A stretch of 64,000 nucleotides of DNA from Halichondria panicea (taxonomy: Eukaryota; Porifera; Demospongiae; Suberitida; Halichondriidae): contig NC_087387.1 of the NCBI RefSeq assembly GCF_963675165.1, positions 3,994,990 to 4,058,989 of the forward strand, written 5' to 3'. Position 1 is the first letter of the stretch. Every line of letters starts with the position of its first letter. Positions 43,581 to 57,458 of the stretch are shown one piece after another. The notes beneath the pieces were generated by a model that saw only the letters and a program-made list of their open reading frames with translations, did no database searches and was not told where the DNA came from. Made by a program: the position numbers and the translations under genes.

Positions 43581-44009
43581 CAGTTGAACCTCCATTACCG
43601 ACCACCTCCGAAGAGTAACCACACACGATAAAACGGCCAAGAGCTCAGGTCCGGATTGAAACTACAATGATTGCAATGACTTCAATGTAAAGCAACTTCT
43701 CAGTAGCGATCACCTTTCTACTCCGTATAACGAGCAGTTTTCTAGTCCCCCAATCATATAGCAATAATGGAAAATAACCTCCCAGAACGAACAGCCATAC
43801 CCATAACTAGCAGACAATTATTGCTGAGATGGCATTATTTAGCACAATTATGAAAACATAACTGTATATAACTCGTCCCTACAGCCTTTCAAAGCTTGTA
43901 TGAGCTATAGAGAAGCGGTTATTAAATCTCCAAGTTTCATTTGCAACAGGAATTGATTCAAAGCATACCTCTGTTCCTCAATGGTGTCCGTTTTATGGAG
44001 TTTCCACTT
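43581..44009. mobile_element. pogo/Tigger-like MITE, long form
   Basis: TA then CAGTTGAACCTCCATTACCG; the right end GGAGTTTCCACTT carries two changes. Non-coding. Confidence 0.55.
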
Positions 44010-44633
44010 TTTTATGAGCAAAATTACGTTACGAAATTAAGGGACTTCTACAAAAAATTTAAAGTTCGCGCTATACAAAATATTATCCCAACAAAAAGAG
44101 ACACATGCATATAATGTCGGTACCGCAGGTGCTGATGTCTCGGTGGATGTGTCAAAGCTACATAACATAAAGCTACTAGCTATTGCTAGATATTATAACG
44201 TTCTTACGGTAATTTTGCTGCATATGCATTGTGTTTATTATAGCCCCAGCTAATTTAACTAGAGCACTAAAATGCTAACCCTCGGCTGCATGACATAAAT
44301 AGATGTATACAAACCATGCAGAGGAGTGTTCAGTTACACACAATAAAGAAGCTATAATTCTACTTTTACTAGAGACCGGTAAATGATCACCTCAGCTGCA
44401 AATGTGTAGCTCTACCTAGAATAAAGGTCGCGTGTAGAGCTAATTACAAGTGAAAGACACACTAAATCGACAATAACATTATCAAGCGGAGGCATCTGTG
44501 CATGCGTATTAATCATGGTGGTCCTTTGAACATGCATGGGTGCTGACTTGCTAAAATCCATCTTTTAAATTGCCCGAGGGATGAAAACTTAACATTCTGA
44601 CAATGTAATCGTTGAACTGCAATGCACGCACTA

Positions 44634-44948
<315 letters not shown>

Positions 44949-45064
44949 CTATTAATAGAATAGAATATAATAGCTAAGATGCTTTATTCATTGTAAAAAG
45001 TATGTATTGTATGTATTGGATTACGGTCCACCTCAGAAATATACCATCATGTGAGAATGAAGTA

Positions 45065-46060
45065 TAAATTCATTTTGCTACACCCTCCTAGTAAGCGAAC
45101 TATAGGCACAACTCAAGAACCACGCACCATGCCACAAACCAAAATCCTGGAAACATGACCAGGAGCCCACAGATAATCTCCAGTTGCACTTGCATGAGCA
45201 ACTGTAGCAGTATACACACAGGTGCACTACCAACTACCTCGCTGTGCACCGAGGCATAATAATTAGGGCAAGGCAGGGCGTACGATAGGGCAATGGTAGG
45301 GGCATAGCAAGCTGGGATTGTATTTAGTACTGTATAAAATAATGTTCAAAATAATTTATACCGGGTCTGTATCATAGAAATTGGGTGTGGTTTAACTACC
45401 ATAAACTCTGCATTCTTCATGAACTCCCTTGCCTTGAGAGCGTACTGTACTACCAGCCAAAAAGAAGCTAGATACTTGTTACCAAGGGCATGCATGACAG
45501 AAGGGTGGGGTACAACATGCAGCTATAGGGAATGGTGTGAATTGATCAACTGTGATTATTGCTAAAAAGATTGCCAAAATAAAAAAAAGTCCATAATTAA
45601 CTGCTATATATGCATGCTCTCATTGAAACAGTGCAGCCTTGCAGCTCTTTTCCCACTCTTGCAGCTAGCGTAGAATCTAGTGCAGAGCTAACTATACTCG
45701 CAACAATATAGACTAAGACAAGTTTTGCAACGCACCATTGCGCATGCGAACAAGGCATAATTATCAGTCCCAAACTTTCTGGCCATACATCTACCGTACC
45801 ATCGCGAGAATATCCCCACCCTTAGAAGTTTAAGCTTATTAGGGGACTGGGCGTTTAATCGCGAACGGCGAGTTTTCATTCATATACGCCCACCCTCAGC
45901 CTCAAATCGAGGCTTACACTTTGCTCTATGATAATTCTTTATTAGTATTTTCATTTCAATACATGCATAGTACAGTATGAATATTTCATTGTTAATCTCA
46001 GTACTCCGAGAAACATATGCTAACCTTGCTAACTACACGTACAAACTTATATCCCATTAC
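45065..46060. repeat. Segmental duplicate D6, copy 2
   Basis: Partner of 30720-31760; ends where GGATCAGTGTCAGCATGC of segment D3 begins. No recognised gene. Confidence 0.6.
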
Positions 46061-47061
46061 CGCAACAGGATCAGTGTCAGCATGCACCTAGAGATTTTAA
46101 TACGATAGTAAGGTCCTCGACCGTGCTGATCCTAGTGCTATGACAAGCCATCAGGAAAGCACATTACGAAATTGGGAGGTAAATTGAGTACAGGGCAATG
46201 TGTGCTCGCCGTGTGACTCCTTGTCAGAGTGGATTGACTACAGATATGTTTCGCTGTGTAGCCGCTCAGACCATAATGTGAACCAAGTTAACAGCGTTAA
46301 TTTTACGAGAACGTATGCTGTGGGATTGGGCAGTACCGGATCCTAGTAAAAAACGCATTGCAGGGCGGCTTGAGATTTTTGGTCCAAGCAGGGGATGTCA
46401 GGGGCGGATCCAGGAATTTTGAAAAGGGGGTGCAGTTTGAAGAAAATGTTCACTAGAAAAAAGGTCAACAGTTTTTTTAAAGCCCAATCAGTGTAGCTTT
46501 TCTGATCATGGATTGATTGATGACAGTATGACATACACAGTAGCAGGAGATAGCAGAAATAGATGATATCATATTGCTCTTCAAAAGTCTACAACTAGAG
46601 ATCTTCTGCTATTCTGCATTCTGCTATAATTGATTGCTGCTCCTGCTTCTCTAAGCCACACCCACTTTGTGAGCTAGTTTTATTTTTCAGTTTTATAGAT
46701 AATTTTGCGGCAAAAATGTCCCGGTGGTTTGCCTCGAATGCACGAGGTAGTACTGTAGTAAGGGTTATCGCAGCAGCTGAGTAAGCGCTATTATGGCTAG
46801 TGAGAAGATCAAGGGTTGATAACTACTGCCGTCCACATTCGGGATGGGCCTCACTATATTGTGTGTGTCAGTATTGCAGATTTTCTCTCTAAATTTATTC
46901 ATAGGAAGCTGTTAAGCTCGTCTGGTTCAGGTTCCTTAAATACAGTGGATATGCTTTCAAGAACTCAATAGAATTTCCTACAAAATGTATGCATCAAGAT
47001 CTTTCAGCCAAGCCTGTGGTCAAACTCGTTTCCCGTTTCCACTAACAGTGTATGTCGAACG

Positions 47062-47613
47062 TAGACTCGCTAGCCAGTCCTTCCTTGGGATAAGGGACTG
47101 GTGGATTTCCTACATGTATCTGACAGTTGTGCCGATGGAATTTTAATGAGTTGCATGACATCATGTATGACATCATCCTATGGTTTGTCAATGTCTGACG
47201 TGAGTGGGTTGCAAATGGTTACAAATAAGCTCCCCTTGCTTAGTTTGTGGCAAAGAAACCTAGAAATCATGAGAACTGGTAGTATAAGGCTACTGTCCAT
47301 CCCCACATACTCTAGATTTCAAAAATAGCAATGTAAGCTGGATCAAGACAAGTGGTGCAAATCATCTGCATACTAAAAGTTTTGCTAAGCTCGCTGTCAC
47401 TGCTTGCTCATTTCATTTTGCACTAGCACAGTCTTGCTCATCCATTATTTTGATTGATTGTCATGCATTCTACCACAAAGAAACTAATCGTGGGCGTAAG
47501 AATGTCACATGACATTGATACTGCACTCTGATTGGTCATTACTAGATTCAGGTAACGGCAAAATTCTTAGATAGGCAATCCACCAGTCCCTTACCCCAAG
47601 GAAGGCGAGTCTA
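47062..47613. mobile_element. MULE-like MITE, copy 4
   Basis: TAGACTCGC ends and TGTCGAACG / TGTCAAACG flanks as in copy 1; about 552 bp. Confidence 0.7.
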
Positions 47614-47896
47614 TGTCAAACGGCCTAGACTTTTATGCTGTTCTTTTAGGTGTGCCATGGTGTTTGTTGGCCGAGCAGAATATGTGATCCGTGTGGCCAT
47701 GGGCAATGTACTATTGGCCAGTGTTTGCCTTGAAATTTGCTTGTTTAATGAGATATGGCTATGAGAAAGAGCGAATGCCTATATACTCGTGCGTTTGTGA
47801 GGGTTGCGCGGTGTTACGTAATTAGAGGAATGCAACCCCGCTGGTTAAATAATAATAAGACATTTCTAATAATTATATTGCTCCCCTAATTAACTA

Positions 47897-47961
47897 CTTG
47901 GGGGTAAAGACGTGGCCTAGCCACCAGTCATAGTCCATCGGACGAAAGTCCTACCCCCAAG
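47897..47961. other. Conserved three-stem element, copy 5
   Basis: Same linker substitution as the 34038 copy; all three stems intact. Confidence 0.55.
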
Positions 47962-49833
47962 GAATTGAAGCATGAACACATGTACAGATCAAGTGAGCGC
48001 TATGGAACGAAGTAAAGATGCTGGGAAAGATTGACGAATTGTCCAACCCCCTGCATTAGCCTGCTGAAAAATAATTATTGATTGAGGCAGAGTAATACCA
48101 ATAGGGAGCAAGATCAGTGTCAGCAGAGATTTGTACAATAGTAAGGTCCTCGACCGAGTGGATCCTGGCGCTATGACCAGCGTAATGTAAGCCCCCCAGG
48201 AAAGTGCCTTACGAAATTGTGAGGGCAAATCAAGTACAGGGCAATGTGTGCTCACCGCGTGACTCCATGTCAGAGTGGAATTCGCTACTGATGCATGTAT
48301 CGCTGTATAGAGCAGTACATTATAGAGCAGCCTCAGCAGGGCAGTATATAATTATGGCGTACAGGGCACACAGACAGGGCATATGGCATAACCAATAGCA
48401 ATAGCAGAGCATTATGCGGGTGCACAAGTATAATGAAGCAAATGAAAATCATTTTGCTACACCCTCCTACATGTAGTAAGCGAACTATAGGCACAACTCA
48501 AGAACCACGCACCACGCCACAAACCAAAATCATGGAAACATGACTAGGAGCCCACAGAGAATCTCCAGTTGCACTTGCATGAGCAGCTGTAGCAGTCTAC
48601 ACGCAGGCGCACTACCAACTACCTCACTGCGCACCGAGGCACAGATGGGTGGGGCTCGCTAAACACCAGGAATTAAGGCTGGAAAATGGGTGGGGCTCAT
48701 ATTGCTTGGATAGAAGCTTAGTAATGTCTACAAGCTATACGAACAAGCTTGCCGTTCTGTTAGCTAGTTCTATCCAAGGTGAGGTATAGCTTAGGTAGCA
48801 ATTGTTTTTCATTTCAGTGGGTATAATTATAACACTTATAGTCCACTACATTCGAATTTATGGCAATGTAAATCTTTGGCCTCAGAGGTTTACTGCCATA
48901 AAGTATAATTATAGTGAAAATTATACTGGACAATATTACATAAATATGGTTTGTACATGTAGGAATAAACAACGTGATGAAAATTAGGATATGTTTACAT
49001 TTTTACTGCATTTTTGGGGTAACTGTCTAAGTCTATTGTATTAAGCAAAATCTATGAAGTACCCGTAATAATTATGACCTAATCACCACTCACACTGTAA
49101 CGTTTGACATCCAACTTAAAATAAGATCAACACAATAGTACATGAGAGAATATACGAACATGCAACCAGAAAACATGTGAAAAAAAAATTCATAATCTAA
49201 TTCAGAGGGCAAAATCTCCTACTGGAAGAGGAACGCCTTTGTTACCAACAAAAATATTTCCCACCCACACAAGATAACCGAAGAACTGTCAACTCTCTAT
49301 AGCCTAAGAAAGAGATACATATACCCCCATGCATGGCGGAACAAAACAAGGAGAGGAGGAAAAGCCAGAACACATGCACAACTGCCACACATGAAAATCA
49401 ATACTGTATACAAGTCGATCATATACTGCCCATGCCCGAAACATAACAAGGCGTTTATAGAGCACTAAAGTTCTAATCCTCGGCTGCATGACATAAATAG
49501 GTGTATACAAACCATGTAGAGGAGTGTTCATACACACAATAAAGAAGCAACAAACTACTATTCTACTTTTACTAGAGACCGGTAAAGGATCACCTCAGCT
49601 TCAAATGTGTAGCTTTACCTCGAATAAAGGTCGCGTGTAGAGCTAATTACACGGTACTTACACAGAAAGACAGAGTGAAAGACATTATCAAGCGGAGGCT
49701 TGGTTAAGGCCGTTTCACAAATATTAGTCATAAATGAGAGTGCATTGCTCATTGTCTATTCATTGTCATTGTGTAATGGTTATTCGAGTCCGGATAATAA
49801 TTATGTCACTAAATGAAAAAAAGTGCCCCAAAT

Positions 49834-50346
49834 ATATAGGAGAGCTTTAATGATCGTCGGCACTATATCTTTCCTATATTATACTATGAGGCATTTTTAT
49901 AATGCATGTGCATTAAACAATTTCCCCAGGTATATAATGCTCGGCACTAAATCTCTCCTATGATATGCTTTATGATTGATGGCACTAAGTCTCTCCTATA
50001 ATGATATGGATAATGTGTAATGATTGATGGCACTAAGTCTCTCCTATAATGATATGGGATACGCTTAATGCTCGGCACTAAATCTCTCCTATAATAATAT
50101 GGGAGGTTCTTAATGACTGAGGGCACTAATACTCTCCTATATTACTTTAGGAAGGATGCAATGCCCCTTGCATTAAACCTTTCCTATTATATCAGATATG
50201 ACTATAGGAATAATATGGTGTGCCCAGCACTAAAGCTCTCCTATAATAATACCTAATGTCTGGGGGCACGAAGTCTCTCCTATAATAATATGGGGTATGC
50301 TTAATATCTGAGGGCACTAAGTCTCTCCTAAATAACTATAGGAGAG
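49834..50346. repeat. Minisatellite array, copy 4
   Basis: About eight CTCTCCTATA units; two start with CCTATAATGATATGG. One unit is shortened (AATAATACCTAATG), showing unit-internal deletion. Confidence 0.75.
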
Positions 50347-50449
50347 AATTTATCCTGTTTGCACTAACAACAATCATTAATAATATGCTTCAAATTTGTA
50401 TGGTGAAGAAGGGACAATTAAACTAAACTATCAATGTCAAAAAGTAATC

Positions 50450-50790
50450 AAGGCATAGTTCAAGAGGACGTCTTGCTTTCTTTGTCAGGGCACATGTAGA
50501 AAACTTTCCTGTGTTAAGCAGCTGAATATATGTCCTCGCATCTTCTTCTGGTTAAACAGCAAACTCAAAGGATCTTCCCCATATAACAATGACACACAAA
50601 AGGCGATTGCAAAGCACCCACAGTCCCTGCTGCCCTTTTGGCGCTGTACATAATTATGGTCTTTGTACCAGGCATTTTCCATAGAGCGACAGCATCTGCT
50701 CTTTTAACTTCAGGTCGAGCTCCTTTGGCAGAAGGGAATTGAAGAGGAAGACGATGCCACTGCTAAGACTTGACAGTGCCCAATGATAAA
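50450..50790 (-). pseudogene. Ulp1/C48-type protease remnant, copy 4
   Basis: Catalytic His-Trp (CAT TGG) and Cys (GSRDCGCFAIAFC) retained. A deletion removes the GCAGGGAAAGG part seen in the other copies, so the C-terminal frame ends FLHVP*. The frame break at the ATAATTAT motif near 50650 is shared with the other copies. Confidence 0.6.
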
Positions 50791-51707
50791 AGGGTTAGTA
50801 CCATTTTGAAAAAAGGACGTAAAATAATCATAGATAACTGCATAATATTCAAGGTGCTTAATTTTTGCTGTTTTCAAGGGTTAGCAATCTAACGGAAGAC
50901 GCTCCATTTGATCAAATAGGGTGACATTTATTCAACGACACGCTTTTAGAGACACTAGTTTCATCAAAATATCGTGCTATATATGGTATAGCAGTCTGTC
51001 CATACTGCGTATATATATATCCCCTGAAGTACAGACAAAGTCAATAGAGTCATTGATAGATGGTTTTAAAACGAAACAACATTGCATGTGTCTAGTTTGA
51101 AAAGGACGGCTATAAATAATTATAACTACAGCACTGAGGTGCTAACCCTCGGCTGTTTACATGAATAATAAAGATCTATAGTGACCAAAAAAGTGTTAAT
51201 TATATAATTGCTTGCTAAGCAGCAAGTAACAGGAGCTATATAGAGACATGCGGAAACTTTTGAGAACAGAGTTTTAGCAGTCATGTATGACTAGGATCAC
51301 AGCAAAAAAAATCTGGAGTCATAGCAATATGGCTCCTGTGAGGGAGGCTTATTAAAGAAGCAACATCACCTCAGCCAAAAAAGTGTCTCAAATTAAGGCC
51401 GCGTGTTGCTTGTAAGCCCTGCAGCCAAGTTAAAGCTTCTTAGCTTTTATGTGATGCTTTAACATCAAAATTGCAACAACAAAAACTTGTTGTGTGAAGG
51501 CTATCCATGCTGTAAACGAACCACTATGGCATCCAGGTAAGCAGGCTCAGACAAATAATATACCTGCTGACCGCGGCAGGGCCAATCTTCTTAAAAGGAA
51601 TCAATACTCCAAAAGTGCATGGAGCATACTGCCATTGAGGTGTGTGTGTGTGTGTACAGCTATAATTATGTTTGGTTTATTTTGTACAATAATTATTATT
51701 GCTGTTA

Positions 51708-52137
51708 CAGTTGAACCTCCATTACCGACCACCTCCGAAGAGTAACCACACACGATAAAACGGCCAAGAGCTCAGGTCCGGATTGAAACTACAATGATTG
51801 CAATGACTTCAAATGTAAAGCAACTTCTCAGGAGCGATCACCTTTCTACTCCGTATAACGAGCAGTTTTATAGTCCCCCAATCATATAGCAATAATAGAA
51901 ATAACCTCCCAGAACGAACAGCCATATCCATAATTAGTAGACAATTATTGCTGAGATGGCATTATTTAGCACAATTGTGAAAACATAGCTGTATATAACT
52001 CGTCCCTACAGCCTTTTCAAAGCTTGTATGAGCTATAGAGAAGCGGTTATTAAATCTCCAAGTTTCATTTGCAGCAAGAATTGATTCAGAGCATACCTCT
52101 GTTCCCCAATGGTGTCCGTTTTATGGAGGTTCCACTT
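51708..52137. mobile_element. pogo/Tigger-like MITE, long form
   Basis: TA then CAGTTGAACCTCCATTACCG; right end TGGAGGTTCCACTT. Non-coding. Confidence 0.55.
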
Positions 52138-52724
52138 TTATGAGCGAAATTACGTAACGAAATGAAGGCACTTCTACGAAAAATTTTAATTTCGCGCTAT
52201 ACAATATTATCCCAACAAAAAGAGACACATGCATATAATGTTGGCACCGCGGGTGCTGATGTCTCGGTGGATGTGTCAAAGCTGCATAACATAACCTACT
52301 AGCTATTGCTAATACACACAGATATCATAATGTTTTTACGGTAATTTTGCTGCATAATTATAATCACAGGGAAACTCGAAGAGTGGGAAATGATGGACCA
52401 TCCCCTCAGCTACACAGCTAAGATGCTTCATTCATTGTAAAAAGAACGTGTCCAAAAAGTTAAGGGAGTATGGAATTCCTTCTACAGTAACAAACGAGTT
52501 TTTGGCTACTTCATAGTAAACAGCATGCCAGCTCAGCACATTTTTACTACGGAAGTAAAACAGGTAGTAATTATGATGTCACAGACCCTAATTAAATTCC
52601 TCATGCTCTTAAATGAAAAGGCCTATTACAAGAAGTCAGAGTGGCCCAAGATTAATAGTGAACAAATTAAGCAACAGCTGGGTTAAGCAACAATGTGATA
52701 AATTATTCGCATTTATCTGTGTCA

Positions 52725-53286
52725 ACAGCACAATGGGCGAAAATGAAAACTGATCAAAGACGGGAAGTGGTTAAACGATTTGACAAAGCAACTCTAAACA
52801 CTAAGCGGCCACCCAGCAAAAGTCAACAACCACTTGATGTGCTTCAAGCGTGCAAGGTCATAGCCAAAAGTTATGTGTAAGTGTTGAAGAAAGTGGAATC
52901 ACGAAGCTTATGATTACCACCTTACAGCATATTTGGAAGAAAGCTAAAGTGCAGACAATGCAATCACCACAGCACCAGGCAGTGATAAATCCTATTCTGT
53001 TGTCCCACGTAATTATGATAAACATGGGACACAATGAGCAATACACATGTGATTCTAGCTGACTAAACTGGAAATCATCTGGAAAAACTTGCTCTCATGC
53101 ATTGGCAGTAGCAACCCTGAATGGTGATTCCTAGAGTGGTATTATGGATCATCCAAGCAACCCAATATCACTTCCTTTCAATGGTTGGCTTGCCTTCTGG
53201 GCGTGGATGAAAAGGTGGTGTTGGAAAAAGAAGTAGAAAACGATTAGATAAGAAAACACCCGAGTTGCACTTTAAGATCAGCTTTT
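52725..53286 (+). pseudogene. SWIM zinc-finger protein remnant, copy 2
   Basis: Frame 1 gives QWAKMKTDQRREVVKRFDKA and stops after AKSYV. The +1 frame continues SVEESGITKLMITTLQHIWK to YTCDSS, where TGA replaces the second zinc-binding Cys; beyond it NWKSSGKTCSHALAVATLNG completes a SWIM pattern. A basic tail (KRLDKKTPELHFKISF) follows. At least one frame shift and one stop disable it. Family function (zinc-finger DNA or protein binding in transposases) is inferred. Confidence 0.55.
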
Positions 53287-53705
53287 AGTACTGTACCTAT
53301 TAGAGGAACCATCTCGGGGTCCTCCTCACAGACACACCACAGTCTTCTACTGCATGCGATCGGAACCCAACAAACCATATCAAATGTGTTGGGCTCACCA
53401 ATCCCCAAGTTGTCTACTGTTATTGGAACCCAACAAGCCATCTCTAATGTGTTTTTGTCACCCCCACAGTTGCCTATCTCCACGCAGTCAACTACAAAAC
53501 ACGCCTTGTTTCGAAGAAGTTATGGTATCTATTAATAATTATACAACATGCAGCTAGGGAATGGTGTGAAAAGATTGACAAAAGTTAATGTAATTGCTGC
53601 GCATGCTCTCATAAAACAGTGCAGCTAGCGTTCTAGTGCAGAGCTAACTATACGAAGCAACACTATAAACAAGTTTTGCAACGCACCATGCATAATTATC
53701 AGTAT

Positions 53706-54454
53706 CAGTGGCGTTTCTAGGAATATCAGTAGGAGGGTGCTCAAAATTTTGGATCCCGCCCACGCACCGAAAGCCACACCCACGTTTTACTGCGCATGAC
53801 AGAGGACACACCCTAATTACAAAGAACAATCCCAGAACAGAGAAGATATCAACTCTACCATTGCCTAACTGACTCATCTATATAGCTATATCAATATCTA
53901 CTATATACATGCAGGTATGTCACAGTGTATGGTGTATATATATAGAAGAAATAATCCAGTTAGTCAGTCATTCTGTGTGATTGTAATACTGTCCTCATTC
54001 TCTTCAGACCACTGCTGAGCAGCTAGTGACAGGCAGAGTGCACAATAATTATACTATCACAAAGAAAATCTGTATTGAAACAATTGTTTAATTATTTTAT
54101 TTTGTTTTGTTTTTTGTCTTCTACCTGGTATTTAGAGTGTGATCAGGTTTCTGCTGGTGATGTTGGGTTACTTTCTGAATATATAGACACTGACAGTGAG
54201 AAAGAACAACCTTCTCTGATGCAGGCTCTTGACTTGTACTATTTAATAAGTCACAGTACGCATGCCCAGGAAACTTATTATCTGAAGGTGTGGTCTGACT
54301 CTCCAACGAGTATAAAAGCTAGCTCTAGCTCAGCTAGCTTCATAGTGCAGTGCAGTGCAGGCTCATGCAGCTTCCAGCAGGTTACAGTAATTAATGTAAA
54401 GCTTATAGGGGGGTGCTTGAGCACCCTGAGCCCCTAGCTGGATATACGCAACTG
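53706..54454. mobile_element. hAT-like element with 5-bp target duplication, full copy
   Basis: Starts CAGTGGCGTTTCTAG and ends, inverted, CAGTTGCGTATATCCAG. Flanks AGTAT (53701-53705) and AGTAG (54455-54459). The empty site survives at 63884 (TTATCAGTAGCAATTATG). GGGTGCTC/GAGCACCC boxes repeat further in. The frame at 54075-54437 has no recognised domain. Confidence 0.6.
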
Positions 54455-55418
54455 AGTAGTATGTATTAAACTTTCTGGCCGTACGTCTACTAGTTATATA
54501 TACATGTATGTATGTGCTAAACATGATGTATAAGATAATTTACATTTTTACTGCATTTTGGGGTAACTGTCTAAGTCTATTGTATTAAGCAAAATCTACG
54601 AAGTACCCGTAATAATTATGACCTAATCACCACTCACACTGTAACGTTCGACACCGAAGATCAAGACAATAGTACACAAGAGAATATACAAACATGCAAA
54701 CAGAAAACATGTGAAAAAAATTCATAAATCTAATTCAAGGGCACAATCTCCTACTGGAAGAGGGACGCCTTTGTTACCAACAAAAATATTTCCCACCCAC
54801 ACAACATAACCGAAGAACTGTCAACTCTCTATAGCCCAAGAAAGAGATTAACTAATAACCCCAGCTAATTTAACTAGAGCACTAAAGTGCTAACCCTCGG
54901 CTGCATGACATAAATAGATGTATACAAACCATGCAGAGGAGTGTTCAGTTAAAAACAATAAAGAAGCAACAAACTACAATTCTACTTTTAATACAGACCG
55001 GTAAAGGATGCAAATGTCTAGCTCTACCTCGAATAAAGGTCGCGTGCGTGTAGAGCTAGCCAGTTCAAGCTCTTAACTTTTGCTCGCTTTTGTACGACCA
55101 CCTGCTACTATTAAAATAATAATAACTTATTGTGTGGAGGCTATCCATGCTGTAAACGCAGTGCTATATGGCAGCCAGGTGAGCAGGCTCATGAGCCACC
55201 AACCAACAAACCGACGGACTGCTAATATACACATGGCCAGGTAGTTTGTCATCAAAAGTTCGGTACAAACTCAAACTCTGCCATGAGAAAGTCACTTCTA
55301 CCTAGCTAGCTGCGTAGATACCATGGCAGTGTATCGATATGTGTGGGAGTGATATACCATCATGTGAGAATGAAGTACATAAACTCTATACGTACATGTC
55401 AATGGGATATGAACTCAC

Positions 55419-56624
55419 ATTGTTCTGACTGTTGACTTGAGCCCCCACGGAAACCAGTAGTTCCACAACACTGAGATGGCCTTTTTGAGCAGCTGCCATG
55501 AGAGGAGTGGTACCATTCTGTGAAAGGAGTGTACCAAGATTATCGTAAACTCTATATACGTACATTATCAGACAGTGTTCACTTTATACGTAATACATAC
55601 AGAGTAGGATATGAACCCACCGTGTTTGGTAGGTCAACAATGGCTCCAGTAATGATTAACCCTTTCCCCGCTTTAGCCGACTATAGTCGGCATGGCTACT
55701 GATAAATTTCAAAAAATCGTTGTGCACTCTGTGTTGTACCTATGCGCACACTGCTGGTACCAGCACATGCGCATTGAGCTGCTCTTCCACGTGGTATTTT
55801 TAATATTTTGCTTTGAGGTACAGTTCGATCAGAATTGTCGAAAGAAAAGTGACCGTTTTATAATTGCTACAAGATCTTCGTAATACAACCTCAGGGAGGT
55901 TCTAGGGAAGCTAGAGAGTGAGAATATCGATGCCTATGGCCTTGTAGAGTGAGAGGACAGTGACTGGGATCATAGCTAGGTAGGAAGCTTCCTTTCAGAG
56001 GTCAAGCTAAAAAGAAAGAGCCTGAGAATCCTGAGGAAGACGCACTTGAGGTGGACCATCTTCCTGAACCTGGTAAGTCACTATAGAGTAGCATTTGTAG
56101 TCTTGATAGCTTCACTATAGGTTTGTTTAGGCTAGTTAGTACAACAGTGGACATCATGAGCCACCATTAAACTTGTAAACCTGTGTGTAGGTGAAGAAAA
56201 TATTTCCCGGGAAAAGGGCGTCTGCCGATAGAACCTCAAATACAAGTTTCTGCAGATCCTGATTGAGCCCTGAGTGAGCCATGTCACCGTGAGAACATTC
56301 TGAACACTTATATCATTTGTTCAGTCACTTCGTAACATCATACAATATTGTTTGTGTACATAATTGTGAATTTTTGTTAACAATTGTTATTTGTGGGGTG
56401 GTGGTTGGTTGCTAGGCAACAATGATGATCCCATGGATGCGACAGGTCCGGTTCTACCTGTGGAACTTTGTTACAAGTGTTTTTAATATACGGTTCATGA
56501 GTTATAAATTTTTTAAACAAAATAAGCGAATATTCACTTTTAATTAAAGCAGGGAAAGGGTTAAATAATGAGCAACGTCTTTGTGTCCATTGAAGCTGGC
56601 TGTCCAGAGAGCAGTCCATCCATT
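55419..56624 (-). pseudogene. Ankyrin cassette split by a piggyBac-like element
   Basis: Minus strand: first exon in two pieces, 56565-56624 (60 nt) and 55621-55659 (39 nt), summing to exactly 99 bp once the insert and one TTAA are removed. Then a 103-nt intron and an intact exon 55419-55517 ([20 protein letters not shown], ending AQVNSQNN). The insertion interrupts the helix region of the first repeat. The second exon has normal splice sites (acceptor TTTCACAG, donor GTGAGTTC). Confidence 0.8.
55660..56560 (+). mobile_element. piggyBac-like element, copy 2 (in an ankyrin exon)
   Basis: Ends CCCTTTCCCCGCTTTA and TTAAAGCAGGGAAAGGG, TTAA duplicated on both sides (55656-55659, 56561-56564). 901 bp, homologous along its length to 37285-38181, including the EDSDWDH-like stretch and the GTAAGTCAC possible intron start near 56072. 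No catalytic domain, so it must have been moved by a related complete element. Confidence 0.8.
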
Positions 56625-57458
56625 CTATGAACAGTATGTAAAGTCGCGTTTTAACGATCACATATCATTATTTTTGACAAAATTAATGACAGACCCATTC
56701 AGTGTGTAACAAATAATTTGTAGGCACTGAAATGAAACAAAATCATGTCTAGTATAAAAAAGAATAGCTACATTATAATTATAATGAAAGCACCGCGGGT
56801 GCTGATGCTGTATCAAAGCAATACATAACATAAAGCCACACAGGTATATTTGTACTGCATGCTAATCTGTTAATCACAGGGAAATTCAAAGAGGGAAATA
56901 ATCGACCCATGGTTGATGCTAAAAAGGATGCCAAGAGTACAAAGTCTAGAAGGTGCTGATGTCTCGGTGGATGTGTCAAAGCTACTAACATAACCTACTA
57001 GCTATTGCTAATACACCACAGATATCATAATGTTCTTACGGTAATTTTGCTGCATAATTATAACCACAGGGAAACTCGAAGAGTGGGAAATGATTGACCA
57101 TCCCCTCAGCTACACAGCTAAGATGCTTCATTCATTGTAAAAAGAATATGTCCAAAAAGTTAAGGGAGTATGGAATTCCTTCTACAGTAACAAACGAGTT
57201 TTTGGCTGACATAATTATTATGCCTCGAGGCATAGCCGCAAGAGGGATACGGTAAAGCTGACTGCAGCGTGTGACAAATAGTTCGTACATAATTGTGTAC
57301 ATTAATTATAGGCACCGAAAAAATCATGTCTAGTATGAAAAAAGGATAGCTATAATTATAAATGGTTTGTATACTTATTCAGCCACAAAGCGATACCGTA
57401 ACGATGTACACAAATACTTTTAAAAGCCCTACATACATTGCATAAACCAATTGCCTAC

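Larger units (their letters stand above)
46069..50800. repeat. Segmental family D3, copy C
   Basis: Co-linear with copies A and B. Its hAT-like element (from 46399) has lost the right end, and the same deletion is found at about 9200, so copies C and 9040-11800 are each other's closest relatives for that part. Confidence 0.75.
51475..54470. repeat. Segmental duplicate D5, copy 2 (partner 26070-28450)
   Basis: R1, pogo-like MITE, AT-rich spacer, SWIM remnant and hAT-like element in the same order as 26070-28450. This copy additionally has about 150 bp with tandem GGAACCCAACAA(A/G)CCAT units (53362 and 53425) and the full left part of the hAT-like element. Confidence 0.75.
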
